NCBI GenBank assembly: GCA_026874595.1
Contig: CM049316.1
Location: 59,033,676-59,097,675 of the forward strand
Direction: 5' to 3'
Length of the DNA stretch: 64,000 bases
Source of the DNA: Sipunculus nudus
Lineage: Eukaryota; Annelida; Sipuncula; Golfingiida; Sipunculidae
Below the pieces are notes generated by a model. The model made no database searches. It worked only from the letters and a program-made list of their open reading frames with translations, and was not told where the DNA came from. Below are positions 53,851 through 64,000 of this stretch, piece by piece. The position numbers and the translations under genes are program-made. Within the stretch, counting starts at the first letter, position 1, and the number at the start of each line of letters is the position of its first letter.

Positions 53851-54475
53851 AATTAAAAGGTTACATAAAAATCTGGGGTTTTTTTTAATGTATCAATCTT
53901 TGACCTTCAAGGCTGACCTGGAGGGGATAACTGACATAAGACATCAGATAATGAAGTTGCACAATATGAATGTGGACCTATCTCAGGTTGAGCATGTAAT
54001 TCATGAAGGTTTTATTATCGTGATCTGATAATTTTGGTATCACAAACATTGTACATTTGAAAACCTCATGAACAAAAAAGTCAACCCCTGTATTAGTTCT
54101 TTATAAACTCCATCAAGCAATATTTGACCTCCTTCCTTGTCCAGCTGCAGCACAGTCCAAAATGAATGCCAGCCAGAACCTCTTTAATAGATTCCTTTCC
54201 TTTCTCCTTTATTTTAGGGTTGGGTAAAACCCATATATATATATGCTTCCTTCTGATCGTAGATTACAAACTTATCTGACAAGACTTAAATGTAATATAG
54301 TAAGCATTTGCAGTTTACCTATCATGCATTACCTAAACAGGAAATTATAAAAAATAAGTTCAACATTTACAAAATGAATCTTTTCCATCAAAGACACAGC
54401 AGAGATCATTCAATGTAACAATTACCTGATCTCTACTTTTGTTGCATGAAAACCATGATAACCTTTGCTAACATG

Positions 54476-54477
<2 letters not shown>

Positions 54478-54542
<65 letters not shown>
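54478..54542. repeat. (AT)n microsatellite at the LINE 3' end
   Basis: About 65 bp of AT alternation with one AAATA interruption. It adjoins the 3' tail of the LINE fragment at 54543-54792. Confidence 0.95.
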
Positions 54543-54547
<5 letters not shown>

Positions 54548-54792
54548 TTATGTATAAATTTATATAGCACAATTATTTATATTACAATATTCAACTGCAC
54601 TTCACAAAGGCTCTAATCTGTATAAGCAAGTGCGAAATAATGTGTCTTTCTTGGAGCCAGAAATATCATCAATTTGTCTTAATGACTTTGGTGGAGCATT
54701 CCACTCCCTGGGTGCAGAAGCAAGGTAAGCTTGGTCCTCCAAGGACTTATATTTCATCCTGGGCACCTCCAGCGTTATGACGTTAATAGAGA
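54543..54792 (-). mobile_element. L2/CR1-like LINE 3' end fragment
   Basis: The minus-strand frame just before the stop at 54602 reads VPRMKYKSLEDQAYLASAP, then REWNAPPKSLRQ, then KKDTLFRTCLYRLE. This matches the well-known end of CR1/L2-type reverse transcriptases: a VPR...K...D.A...AP..WN.LP..IR block followed by a K..LF tail. The 3' UTR then contains TTGTGCTATATAAATT (54557-54573 region), resembling the GCGCTATATAAAT word of L2-type tails, and ends in the (AT)n run. The upstream part of the element is missing: a second (AT)n array begins directly at 54795. It is a dead fragment. Confidence 0.8.

Positions 54793-54794
<2 letters not shown>

Positions 54795-54864
<70 letters not shown>
54795..54864. 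repeat. (AT)n microsatellite
   Basis: About 70 bp of pure AT alternation at the truncated 5' side of the LINE fragment. It produces a poly-Ile-Tyr extension of the LINE frame. Confidence 0.98.
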
Positions 54865-54866
<2 letters not shown>

Positions 54867-56860
54867 TATGACAATACCTTTAATACTTATACTATTTCAT
54901 CTGCTGAATAAAACCATTTAAGCAGGTGATTTTGATGCAACGTATCAGAAAATAAATCAATAAATCAAATATAATAATACATGCAGTGGACTTGTTACTT
55001 TTATTACTATATATCTTTTTGGTCTTTGTAACATTGGATCAATGGCTCAAGAAATAATCACTTCTGTTTACAAGGTAAACCGGAAAAACTGAAAGCGGAA
55101 AGAGTGGAAAATCAATGGATCATGATGTAATAATACGAGCAGCAGAGCTCGTTATCTTTAAACTCTCCCTCAGAGGTCTGTGTAATACAGAAGACGCTGG
55201 CCGGGGAAGATCACTCGCCGGTAAGATATTAACAGTAGGCAGCCGAGTGGAACAACTCGAGCAAATGAAACGTGGCGATGGCATTATCTGCAGGATTCCG
55301 TTTGGGTGGCCTCACCATGTGGAGAGAGGCCCGGGCCAGCTGTGACAATGACTGCGGGTTTTATGCCTCCATTTCTATACAAAAGCGCTCCGTAGAGTCA
55401 CTCTTTACCTAATGTCTCACTCCCCGAGATAAATTAGTCAGCTCATTTTCACAGTGTATTCTGGTTTCTTTTCAATACAACAGGTGTTCATGAAATCTGT
55501 TGCGTAAGACCTTCCCTAATTAACCTTTGTTGACTGTATAAAAAAACTGGACCAGATATAAGACGACTCGCTGCTAGACCCATAAATCATGCAATGCTTA
55601 TCAACAGTCTCCTTTTATATTATAATCTGTAAAACTTAAGCCTGGCAGAATATAAAAGTTTTTACTGAGAATTATTGGATAATTAGAAGAATCAGAAAAT
55701 AGTATAAACAAATTTCTTTGTCCCCTTATTCAGTTTTTCAAAAACTGCATGTGCTGCAGATATTTTATAAATACTCTGTCTTTCATCAATGCAGCGTAAA
55801 AAGCAGTATGATTCACTAATTTTTATTTTAGATACTGTAGTTGGCTTCGAACTTTTGGGATTTGCATTTTTTTAGGTATCACGTGGGTTATATTTTTCGC
55901 AATACCACCATAAATTAACCTATACTAAGTATGACGCATTATGGTATGATTTATTTATAACTAGCAGCAAACAAATGGTTTTTTGTTTAGTGTTGACAGA
56001 TCATGTAAAAGATCTATCGACTGTTGATAAAACAGACAGTAACATGTATGAATAATGTACACAACCTGCCAGTGAGGCTAAAAAGTAAATGACCTATGCA
56101 GAAGTGGCGTTTTATTCACAAATTTTTAATTTTCATGATCATTTGCCTTTTGCAAATATCACGAATTTGAAAAACTCACAAACTAAAAGCCAGCCAAAGT
56201 ATGTTAATTAACATGGCATTTGTTAGCAATCATCAAAAGCAAGGTCACCGTCACCCACATTATTTATTTGAGGTTTAGAGCAAAGTGTAATAATATAATA
56301 TAACTAGTATAACATATAAGATGACACAATCTGTTCTTTAACAACAGATTCATATTGTTATATTGTGGTTTGCTTCATATTCTTTTTGTGATTTAATTTT
56401 TTTTATTATTTCACCAGGATTCTATGTTCGTGATCTTACTATGTAGAAACATATATACAGAGATTGTATCTATTATCTTATTACTTAATGTGCACCCTAA
56501 ATCTTTAATAACACCCTGAAGCTTTAATAACACTAGTTTCAGACTGACTAGCCTTCTGATTTGGATAATTTTGTTCAAAGTTCCAACTCCCATTAATCTC
56601 ATTTCAGTTGAAACCCATGCTGACTGATACCAAACATGGAGGAAAAAAACTGCCTATAAACTAACTGCATATTATGTGGCATATGTATCCATTCCAGGGC
56701 TACCTTCCACACGGGCCTGTTTAATACAGCAGCATCAGGCAGCCACCAGTCCCTCAATATGTAATAACCTTACCCTGATGGACAGGGTGATTGATGGTCC
56801 CTTATATCATTGACCTTGTTGAGTCAGCAAACCATACATAATACATCTCTGTCTGTCTCT
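54865..56860. other. Non-coding stretch with a CpG-bearing complex island
   Basis: The island at about 55080-55560 is among the GC-richest in the window, with several CpG (GGCCGGGGAAG, CTCGCCGGTAAG, GGCCCGGGCC). It has a 76-codon plus frame (55115-55345) that begins with ATG but shows no recognisable family; CCG|GTAAGA could be a donor. A regulatory element or an unrecognised exon are both possible. The remainder is AT-rich, with hAT- or SINE-free text containing TTTCACGATTT-like words at about 56100-56200. Confidence 0.4.
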
Positions 56861-57166
56861 TTTACTCTTTCATCTTTTTTCCTGCTCTCTCTCTCTCTCT
56901 CTCTCTGTTTCCTGATCTGATTTTTTCCCCTCTTCTTTCTCTCTCACTTTCTCTCTTCCTTTTCTCCTTCTTCCTTTCTCTTTCTCTCTTTTTTTTCAAT
57001 TTTTCTCTTTCCATTTTTCTTTTCCTCTTTCTCTCTTTTCCCTCTCTTTCTCTTATTTTTTTCTCTCTCTCCCCCCTTTTTCCTTCTTTCTCTCATCCTC
57101 ATTTTCTCTTTCCTCATCTCTTTCTTTCCTTATCTTTTTCTCTCTATTTTTCTTCTTCTCTCTCTC

Positions 57167-57228
<62 letters not shown>

Positions 57229-57262
57229 GTGTCTCTTCTCTCCCCCTCCCCTTCTCTCTTGT
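56861..57262. repeat. 400-bp polypyrimidine (CT-rich) tract
   Basis: Nearly all bases on the plus strand are C or T, from imperfect TTTCTC text to a pure (CT)n core at about 57180-57221. The Arg/Glu-rich minus frame is an artefact. Confidence 0.97.
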
Positions 57263-57430
57263 GTCATAAGATTACAGAGAAGATATATGTGAGGATTTGA
57301 AGATGGCAAGTTCAAACCCTATACAACATGCAAAAATGATGAAGTATCATAGCAATTTAACCATGCAGATCATGAGAATTTACTCTATTGCTAAACAAAT
57401 TTCTCTATCTGCATCCTTCTTCAAAAGATA

Positions 57431-58815
57431 ATGGTATGGACATATCCTATACAGTGGTATGATCATATACTTTATAGTGGCATGGTCATATACTTTATCA
57501 TGGCAGGGTCATAAACTTTATAGACTGTTACGTATATCCTTTATAGTGGCATGGTCATATATACTATATAGTGGCATGGTCATATATACTTTATAGTAGC
57601 ATGGTCACATATACTATATAGTGGCATGGTCATATATCCTTTACAGTGGCATGGTCATATACTTTTAAGTGGTATAGTCATATCCTTTAAAGTGGCATGG
57701 TCATATCCTTCATAGTAGCATGGTCATATACACTTATAGAGACATGTTCATATACTTTATAGTGGCATGGCCATATACTTTATAGAAGTATGGTCATATC
57801 CTTCATAGTGGCATGGTAATATCCTTCATAGTGGCATGGTCTTATATACTATATAGTAGCATGGTCATATATACTTTATTGTGGCATGGTCATATATACT
57901 TTATAGTGGCATGGTCATATATACTTTATACTGGCATAGTCATGTATATATTATAGAAGCATGGTCATGTATACCTTATAGTGACATGGTCATATATACT
58001 TTATAGTGGCATGGTCATATACTTTATAGTGGCATGGTCATATACTTTTTAGTGGTATGGTCATATCTTTTATAGTGGTATGGTCATATCCTTCATAGTG
58101 GTATCTTCATATCCTTCATAGTGGTATGTTCACTATATACTTTATAGCTGATTGGTCATGATCAAATATACTTTATAGTGGCATGGTCATATATCCTTTA
58201 TAGTTGTATAGTCATATATACTTTAAAGTGGCATGGTCATATATCCTTTATAGTTGTATGGTCATATATACTTTAAAGTGGCATGGTCATATATTTTTTA
58301 TAGTTGATTTGTCATATATACTTTAAAGTGGCATGGTCATATATCCTTTATAGTTGTATAGTCATATATACTTTATAGTGGCATGGTCATATATCCTTTA
58401 TAGTTGTATAGTCATATATACTTTAAAGTGGCATGGTCATATATCCTTTATAGTTGTATGGTCATATATACTTTAAAGTGGCATGGTCATATATCCTTTA
58501 TAGTTGTATGGTTATATATACTTTATAGTGGCATGGTCATATATCCTTTATAGTTGTATAGTCATGTATACTTTAAAGTGGCATGGTCATATATCCTTTA
58601 TAGTTGTATGGTCATATATACTTTAAAGTGGCATGGTCATATATCCTTTATAGTTGATTTGTCATATATACTTTAAAGTGGCATGGTCATATATCCTTTA
58701 TAGTTGTATGGTCATATATACTTTAAAGTGGCATGGTCATATATCCTTTATAGTTGATTTGTCATATATACTTTATAGTGGCATTGTCATATATACTCCT
58801 TAGTGGGATGGTCAT
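57431..58815. repeat. 25-bp minisatellite with 50-bp higher-order repeat
   Basis: The basic unit of 23-26 bp reads GGCATGGTCATATATACTTT followed by ATAGT. From about 58180 to 58790 two unit types alternate strictly: GGCATGGTCATATATCC-TTTATAGTT and GTATGGTCATATATAC-TTTAAAGT, giving a 50-bp higher-order unit of about 12 copies. A third variant (GATTTGTCATATATAC) replaces the second in some positions. The left part (57431-58180) is irregular with length changes. No coding potential. Confidence 0.95.
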
Positions 58816-59410
58816 ATCCTTGCTTAAAAAAGGTCTCTCTGCACTACTAAATGCATGTACTTCTTTTTAAGCAAAATTTCTGTGAAAACAGTATAAAACA
58901 TCTTATACCTTATATGGGTATTTTTCTACAATTCAGGCCAATGATTACTAGATTGTATACTGTAGACAAAATAATTGTTAGCTTTTTGTTCCCAAGTGAT
59001 TCAAATGCCCAATAATTGCAAAAGGTAAAATAAGTGTGAAAAGAAAACCACTGTGAAAATGACAGCTCATCTATACCATTCATACTGTAGCCACACGTCA
59101 TGTACATTACCCATGCCTGTAGCATCGGTAAAAACAAAGGCAAAAGAATTAAACTAAATAACAATAGAATGAATATCAATAGGTCGGTTACTTTACTGGT
59201 AAATGAAAGATTGATATATAAAAATATTAATTATCTTTCCTTTTATCTGCTTGATATTCGTCCTAAAATTACTAAGATTTTCACACCTATCAAATAATTA
59301 TATAGTGATAGATAATATATCCTAGTATGCCACTCTATGGTGAGATTGAAAATGAAACCCTAGCAAACATTGAAAAAGAAATGCTGTAATTAGCTTAATA
59401 TTCATGAGGT
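58816..59410. other. AT-rich non-coding stretch
   Basis: No gene or element end was recognised. An 89-codon minus frame (58910-59179) is hydrophobic and at chance level. Confidence 0.5.
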
Positions 59411-59567
59411 GAAATTTTTGTGATTTTCACCATCTTATCATGTAGTAACTTAAACATATAAAGTATATCACATTATTTGACAAGGACCAACTACAACGCG
59501 TAGAAATCTTCTCTCTTATAGGCAGATAATTTTAAAGGTCTGATGTTATTCATAATATCAATCTCTT
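59411..59567 (+). repeat. Dispersed repeat, copy 2, interrupted by the SINE
   Basis: Diverged counterpart of 53646-53850, with ATTATTTGACAAGGACC and AAAGGTCTGATGTTATTCATAAT. The SINE has inserted at its right end. After the SINE the text ATCAATCTTTTTGCCTTTCAAG again resembles copy 1 (ATCAATCTTTGACCTTCAAGG at about 53895), suggesting that the repeat continues to about 59960. Confidence 0.6.
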
Positions 59568-59570
59568 TTT
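59554..59570. repeat. Left target-site duplication of the SINE
   Basis: AATATCAATCTCTTTT before the SINE corresponds to AATATCAATCTTTTT at 59928-59942 after its A-rich tail, with two bases (CT) different. Confidence 0.75.
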
Positions 59571-59927
59571 TTACAGCCCTCTGTGGCTCAGGGGTAGAGC
59601 ACAGGGCACAAAGGCGGGAGAGTTCGAATCTCAGCTGAGGCGGTGAGATTTTTCACGGGTGAGCGCTCTGCAGGCCCTATGGGCAGACTGTGCCCTACAG
59701 TCGTGTTTCACTCACAAAGGAGTGCTCCTTTAATGGGTTCCTCAGTGTGATGGGGATGACACACACCAAGGACCCGCAGGAGTGATATACCGAGCCTCAG
59801 GTTGACACCAGAATTATTGCATGTAAGCCCCTGTCACATATTCTGAAACCTGAATGGAATTTTGCAGATGTACTTACTTAGATAAGCAAGCATTAAAAAA
59901 TGGAGGTGGTAACCTCCATAAAAAAAA
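59571..59927 (+). mobile_element. tRNA-derived SINE
   Basis: The head has a perfect RNA polymerase III A box TGGCTCAGGGG (59584-59594) and B box GTTCGAATC (59622-59630), and the CCCTCTGTGGCTC...TAGAGC text of a tRNA. It is followed by an unrelated body of about 220 bp and an A-rich tail (59920-59929). Just before the tail an 8-bp perfect stem, ATGGAGGT-GGTA-ACCTCCAT (59900-59919), forms a hairpin. Flanking direct repeats of about 15 bp show retrotransposition. The A box to B box distance is short because the anticodon arm is degenerate, so it is not a functional tRNA gene. The partner LINE and SINE family are not identified. Confidence 0.9.
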
Positions 59928-59942
59928 AATATCAATCTTTTT
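59928..59942. repeat. Right target-site duplication of the SINE
   Basis: AATATCAATCTTTTT directly after the A-rich tail; pairs with 59554-59570. Confidence 0.75.
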
Positions 59943-60179
59943 GCCTTTCAAGTTTTAAACATACAAGATAACAGCCATGAAGTGTTAATAAAGCTATATT
60001 TTAAATGACAGTTAACTTGTGAAGATGAGATCTCTTATTCCTGAAGGTTTCATTTTGCCATAATTTCCTTTTGGTAAATTCGTGAACAAAAAGACAACCA
60101 CAGAAATCGTGAAGATTTAACCTAGTAAATATGGAGCCAATCACAGTATGTCACTTGGATGCTTACATTCCTGATATTT

Positions 60180-60619
60180 AGGGCTGTAACAATGCACTGA
60201 ATAACTGATGCATTGAATCAAAGCCAGTCATTAATCGATAATTGAATCGGGCATGAAATAATCGATTAATTTCAATTATTGCATTTTCATTCATTTTCAT
60301 ACCTTTTTGGTCTCTAGCTCTAACCTAGGAACAGATAAACAGCATACATGATGAAGTAGCACTGTTATTTAACAAAGAAAGTCACCATTAATGTAAGTAC
60401 AATAATGGATTCATGAGAAGATTTAAATATTACTTGGTCTACATAAATTCTCTGGTATATAATAATTCTTATAACATCATATGGGATGAAAACTTTTTGT
60501 AGATATGTTTCTCTGACAGAATATTGTGACTGTATATAATAATCGAATCGAGAATCAAATCAAAAGACAATGATTGATAATCAAATTGAATCGAAGACCC
60601 CTGAGCAATCCACAGGCCT
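60180..60619. mobile_element. Possible hAT-like non-autonomous remnant
   Basis: The text GGGCTGTAAC at the left, many ATCGATT/GATTGAATCG words near both ends in inverted orientation, and ACAGGCCTA at the right resemble hAT-type elements that begin with a (C)AGGGCTG-like end and carry ATCGATT repeats. The inverted repeats are poor, and an 8-bp duplication is not exact (TGATATTT versus TTGATTTT). The assignment is tentative. Confidence 0.35.
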
Positions 60620-61252
60620 ATTGATTTTCTTCTAATATATCCAAAATTACAACAGAATACTCACTTTCATTTCACCATGTTAGGCTTGGCTAAGAGTGTG
60701 ACAATGAAGAGCTAACCTCTCTGTGTCCTTACAATAAACCTGACTAATACCCTGTAAGGTCACAGTCTGTTATTTGAAATATCTCTATCATTAACATTTT
60801 AAATAGATATCCCTATAAAAATGAGTATAATTTTGGTTATATCTATAGTAACAGTAGAGCCCAACATAGCCAATAACTTTCAAACTTTTCCATAAAATAT
60901 TTTTCATTTAGAGTACTTATTACATGCAACAGCTGGCATATCACTGGTAGTTAATTTGAAGTCATGATTTTATCTAGGCATTTATATTTTGGCAAAATCT
61001 CAAATGTATCTGTGATCATGATTTTGTTTGATTAAAACCCAAATGACTGGATATATATATATACATATACATATAAATCAAATCCAGTCATAGAATTATA
61101 GCAGCAGCTTTGCAACCTCAGCTGCACTGGCTCTCCTGACATTAGTGAGGCAAAATTATTCCCTTTAAGTTCTGATTTTCACATGATTAGCAATCCATAA
61201 GGCAATTATTACATAATCATATAATTATACAAAACTAAAAAAAATTTATATT
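60620..61252. other. Non-coding stretch
   Basis: AT-rich with moderate complexity; no gene, RNA or repeat boundary was recognised. Confidence 0.5.
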
Positions 61253-61317
61253 TTCTTTCTCTCTCAGTCTCTCTCTCTCTATATATATATTCAATATATA
61301 TATATATATATATATTT
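61253..61317. repeat. Compound (CT)n(AT)n microsatellite, first
   Basis: CT repeats followed by AT repeats with a TTCA interruption. Confidence 0.95.
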
Positions 61318-61466
61318 ATTGGTATAGCTGTTTAGTCTGTAGTCAAAGTATAGGTTAAGAGTAAAAGTGACACTTTTTAGATAAACTACCTTAATTATTT
61401 TTACAGTAGTGATAATAAAGAAGTTATATATATATATGTACATATATTGTATATTGTATAATACAC

Positions 61467-61469
<3 letters not shown>

Positions 61470-61543
<74 letters not shown>
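61470..61543. repeat. Compound (CT)n(AT)n microsatellite, second
   Basis: About 35 bp of pure CT followed by about 39 bp of pure AT. It gives false Arg-Glu and Ile-Tyr frames on the minus strand. Confidence 0.98.
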
Positions 61544-61546
<3 letters not shown>

Positions 61547-63553
61547 CCCCAGCTGTTCTGTATGATTTTCCACAACATGGCATAACTTAACAATGATAAT
61601 TCCAGGTAATAGAATTATCAGGAGATTGACAGCTGTATGTGGAATTTTAAAGCGACCTGAACGACCAGCATAAACCGTCTCACCAACCACAGTCTGCCCA
61701 CTAGTGACAGTTCAGGTTCACGCCAGTTGTTTTGCGAGTAAAACATCTTTGCACATAGCACCTGTACTTACTATTCACAGTAAGGCCAGGCGTCGCAGTT
61801 GTGCCGATATCCCACCAAGCAAACCTCCAGTTTCCACTTTGATAATACCAGTATATACATCAAAGTAACTCAAGGCAGGTGCAACTCACTCCGCAGTCCC
61901 TTAGATGTACCAAATCATTTAAATCACTTATGATACTACTAGAAGCGGTGGTCCCTCTAACTTACTCTTTGCCAGCAACAGGTCCAACAGAAAACATAAC
62001 AAAAGATGCTACACAAATTATAACAGTATCTGGCACACTTTCACTGGGTAAATAGTTGCACCATGGAGGAGTATTGTGTCTACTTTCAGGAGCTAATTGA
62101 GTCACCGTTTCCCACCACTATTTAACAACATAACCTTGTTGCAATAATAAACTTCCCCTGCTTGGCCGCCCTAGTGGAAAACCATTAATGATAAAGAAAG
62201 CATTAGCAGTCTGTTTCTGTAATTTAGCACTTGTGCCCCATCAATACTAGTTCTACATCATTTGCCGCATCTATACTATCAGTAAATACACATTAATGCG
62301 CCAAGCCAAGAAGAGGTTTGAAGCACCCCTTGTCACTCAGCTGAATAATACCTGTTGCATGTGCCAACAATGGAAGTTCCGGACGAAGGAGATGCTTAAT
62401 AAAATACAACTTTCCCAAGGGAACTGCATCCCATTTTCTAAGCGCATTTTGAAGGCCTGCTTACTCCCATGGGAACTTTGTTGTAACTATTGACTATCAT
62501 TGTCTGTTTTAAATATCAATCAGCAAACGATGAATCAGTCTGCCACTTACTATTCAGAGCTACCTGTATGAAATCTGAAGTTGGGAACCGCGTTTGATTT
62601 AACTCTTTATTCTAATTGATAATCATTGTTGAGATAATTATAGTATTACATTTGTAAATGAAACATCATTTGTCATATAGTACCCAAATTCATTCATATG
62701 ACTTTTTTAATTCATAAAAATTCAAGCCTTTATGATCATTTTTAATGAAAATAATTCTGTTAAATTCAACTGATATGAAATTACAGTCAATCAATGTTAA
62801 AATTGAGATTGGAAATTTGGAAATTCTCCAGCTTGATTACAATAAAATTTGGCATTGATTAAATTTAACTTATATGAAATCACTATAAGTAAATCAATCT
62901 TAAAACTTAGATTTAAAACTTATCATCTTCCAAGAATATAATAACATTTGGCATATATATTACCTTTCAACTTAAATTAACTTCCTACAAATGATTTAAG
63001 TTTTGATAACATTTTCTTTTTTTATGCTGTTAACACATAAACTAGGTAAGTGTGGCAAGTTTGTTCTGTTATTCATAAAAGATACATTTTATTGAACCAA
63101 TATCTCCTATGGTCTAACCCATATTCAACAAATGACAAAAAAGAAAACAATGAAGACTTTAACTTGCCACTTAACTATAAATTTTACACCTGAAGTCTTT
63201 TGAAAGGATCATATATAGTAAAAAGTTGTGCAATTTGGAATGGATCCATGTTTAAGGTTTGATGAGTTTGCCCCTTCATTATTATCTGGGACAAAATTAT
63301 GTATGGGTGGACATTCTTAGGTCCCCCAGGGTTCAATTAAACCATGGTTTACAAAATTTTAAGCTAGACTTCAAATATGGCTGATTTTGAAAAACTGACC
63401 ATTCCTCACAATATAAGTCATAGGTCAAAGATTTGCACCTGACATTTATTGTTAACCTTGACCTATTTCCAAGGTTGCACATTCCACAACCAATTCCCTT
63501 AATATCACCTAATTAGTTGTCGGAGAAGTCCTTAGGATGCTTCAAATGATCAC
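61544..63553. other. Non-coding stretch with a complex island
   Basis: About 61600-62500 is GC-richer and complex, then AT-rich text follows to 63550. The 65-codon plus frame at 62296-62493 has no family resemblance. No exon is called. Confidence 0.45.
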
Positions 63554-63780
63554 TTGACAACTGCAAACATCTATTTTTTATCACACAACTGCAAACATCT
63601 AATTTTTTCACACAACTGCAAATATCTACTTTTCACACAACTGCAAACATCCATTTTTTCACACGAATGCAAACATTCCTTTTTTTCACACAACTGCAAA
63701 CATCTACTTTTTTTTCACACAACTGCAAACATCTACTTTTTGCACACAACTGCAAACATCTATTTTTTCACACTTTTTAA
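63554..63780. repeat. Minisatellite of about 26 bp
   Basis: About eight copies of CACACAACTGCAAACATCTA followed by a T run of variable length, so the unit varies from 24 to 29 bp. The 86-codon frame through it is an artefact. Confidence 0.93.
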
Positions 63781-64000
63781 AGTCAACCAGCATGGCAGCA
63801 CTGTACTTAGTTGAATTTTCAAATCATAAGTTTGTAATTGTAAAAGCTAGCCCAAAAAGATAGGTCACCAGGTCACTTGAACACTATTTGTTAATCCCTG
63901 CAGTAGTTTGCACAAACAATGGAGTAACTGTATACAAGAGGTGAGAATTACTTCAATCTGACAGTGGTATATTAAATAATGCTCAAATATCACTCACTAA
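63781..64000. other. Right-edge sequence
   Basis: Nothing recognisable. Confidence 0.5.

Noticed and set aside
59577..59645. Functional tRNA gene
   Set aside because: Pol III boxes are perfect, but the anticodon arm is degenerate and the tRNA part is fused to a SINE body with target duplications.
61291..61690. 88-100 codon frames rich in Ile-Tyr and Arg-Glu
   Set aside because: Translations of (CT)n(AT)n microsatellites.
63554..63814. 86-codon NCKHLLF-repeat frame
   Set aside because: Produced by the 26-bp minisatellite with variable unit length; frame is kept only by chance.

Overview
The window looks like ordinary nuclear DNA of an animal, most probably a marine invertebrate and possibly a mollusc. 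It is AT-rich and has almost no long open frames. It carries long (AT)n and (CT)n microsatellites, large minisatellites, decayed non-LTR retrotransposon ends, a tRNA-derived SINE and short inverted-repeat (MITE-like) DNA elements. The taxonomic guess rests only on the style of the LINE and SINE sequences and is an inference. There is no bacterial gene organisation, CRISPR array, operon or prophage.

Layout. 1-1383: a 36-bp minisatellite that runs off the left edge. 1.4-21.6 kb: gene-free AT-rich DNA with several more complex, GC-richer islands, small diverged duplications and AT/CT microsatellites. 21.67-22.75 kb: the 5'-truncated, frameshifted 3' end of a non-LTR retrotransposon on the minus strand. 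25.1-26.8 kb: a 42-bp minisatellite split by a 557-bp element with about 50-bp terminal inverted repeats. 29.68-29.96 kb: the only good candidate for a host coding exon, a plus-strand 3'-terminal exon with splice acceptor, 73 codons, stop and poly(A) signals. 30-38.7 kb: non-coding with complex islands. 38.7-40.6 kb: a 39-bp minisatellite. 41-46 kb: non-coding with islands. 46,068-46,373: a MITE with TAA target duplications. 46.4-53.6 kb: non-coding islands, compound microsatellites and a 110-bp duplication. 54.5-54.9 kb: an L2/CR1-like LINE tail between two (AT)n arrays. 56.9-57.3 kb: a 400-bp pyrimidine tract. 57.4-58.8 kb: a 25/50-bp higher-order minisatellite. 59.57-59.93 kb: a tRNA-derived SINE with target duplications, inserted into an older dispersed repeat whose second copy lies at 53.65-53.85 kb. 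60.18-60.62 kb: a possible hAT-like remnant. 63.55-63.78 kb: a 26-bp minisatellite.

Interpretation. The plus-strand terminal exon suggests that some of the left half may be intron or upstream sequence of one gene, and that the right half is intergenic or belongs to another locus. I could not find upstream exons. Nearly all longer open frames are by-products of repeats whose unit length is a multiple of three (36, 39, 42 bp) or of chance. The complex islands could be cis-regulatory or conserved non-coding elements, but conservation cannot be judged from one sequence. I see no convincing new biological system. The most informative observations are nested or intact mobile-element boundaries, the higher-order structure of the minisatellites and the orphan terminal exon.
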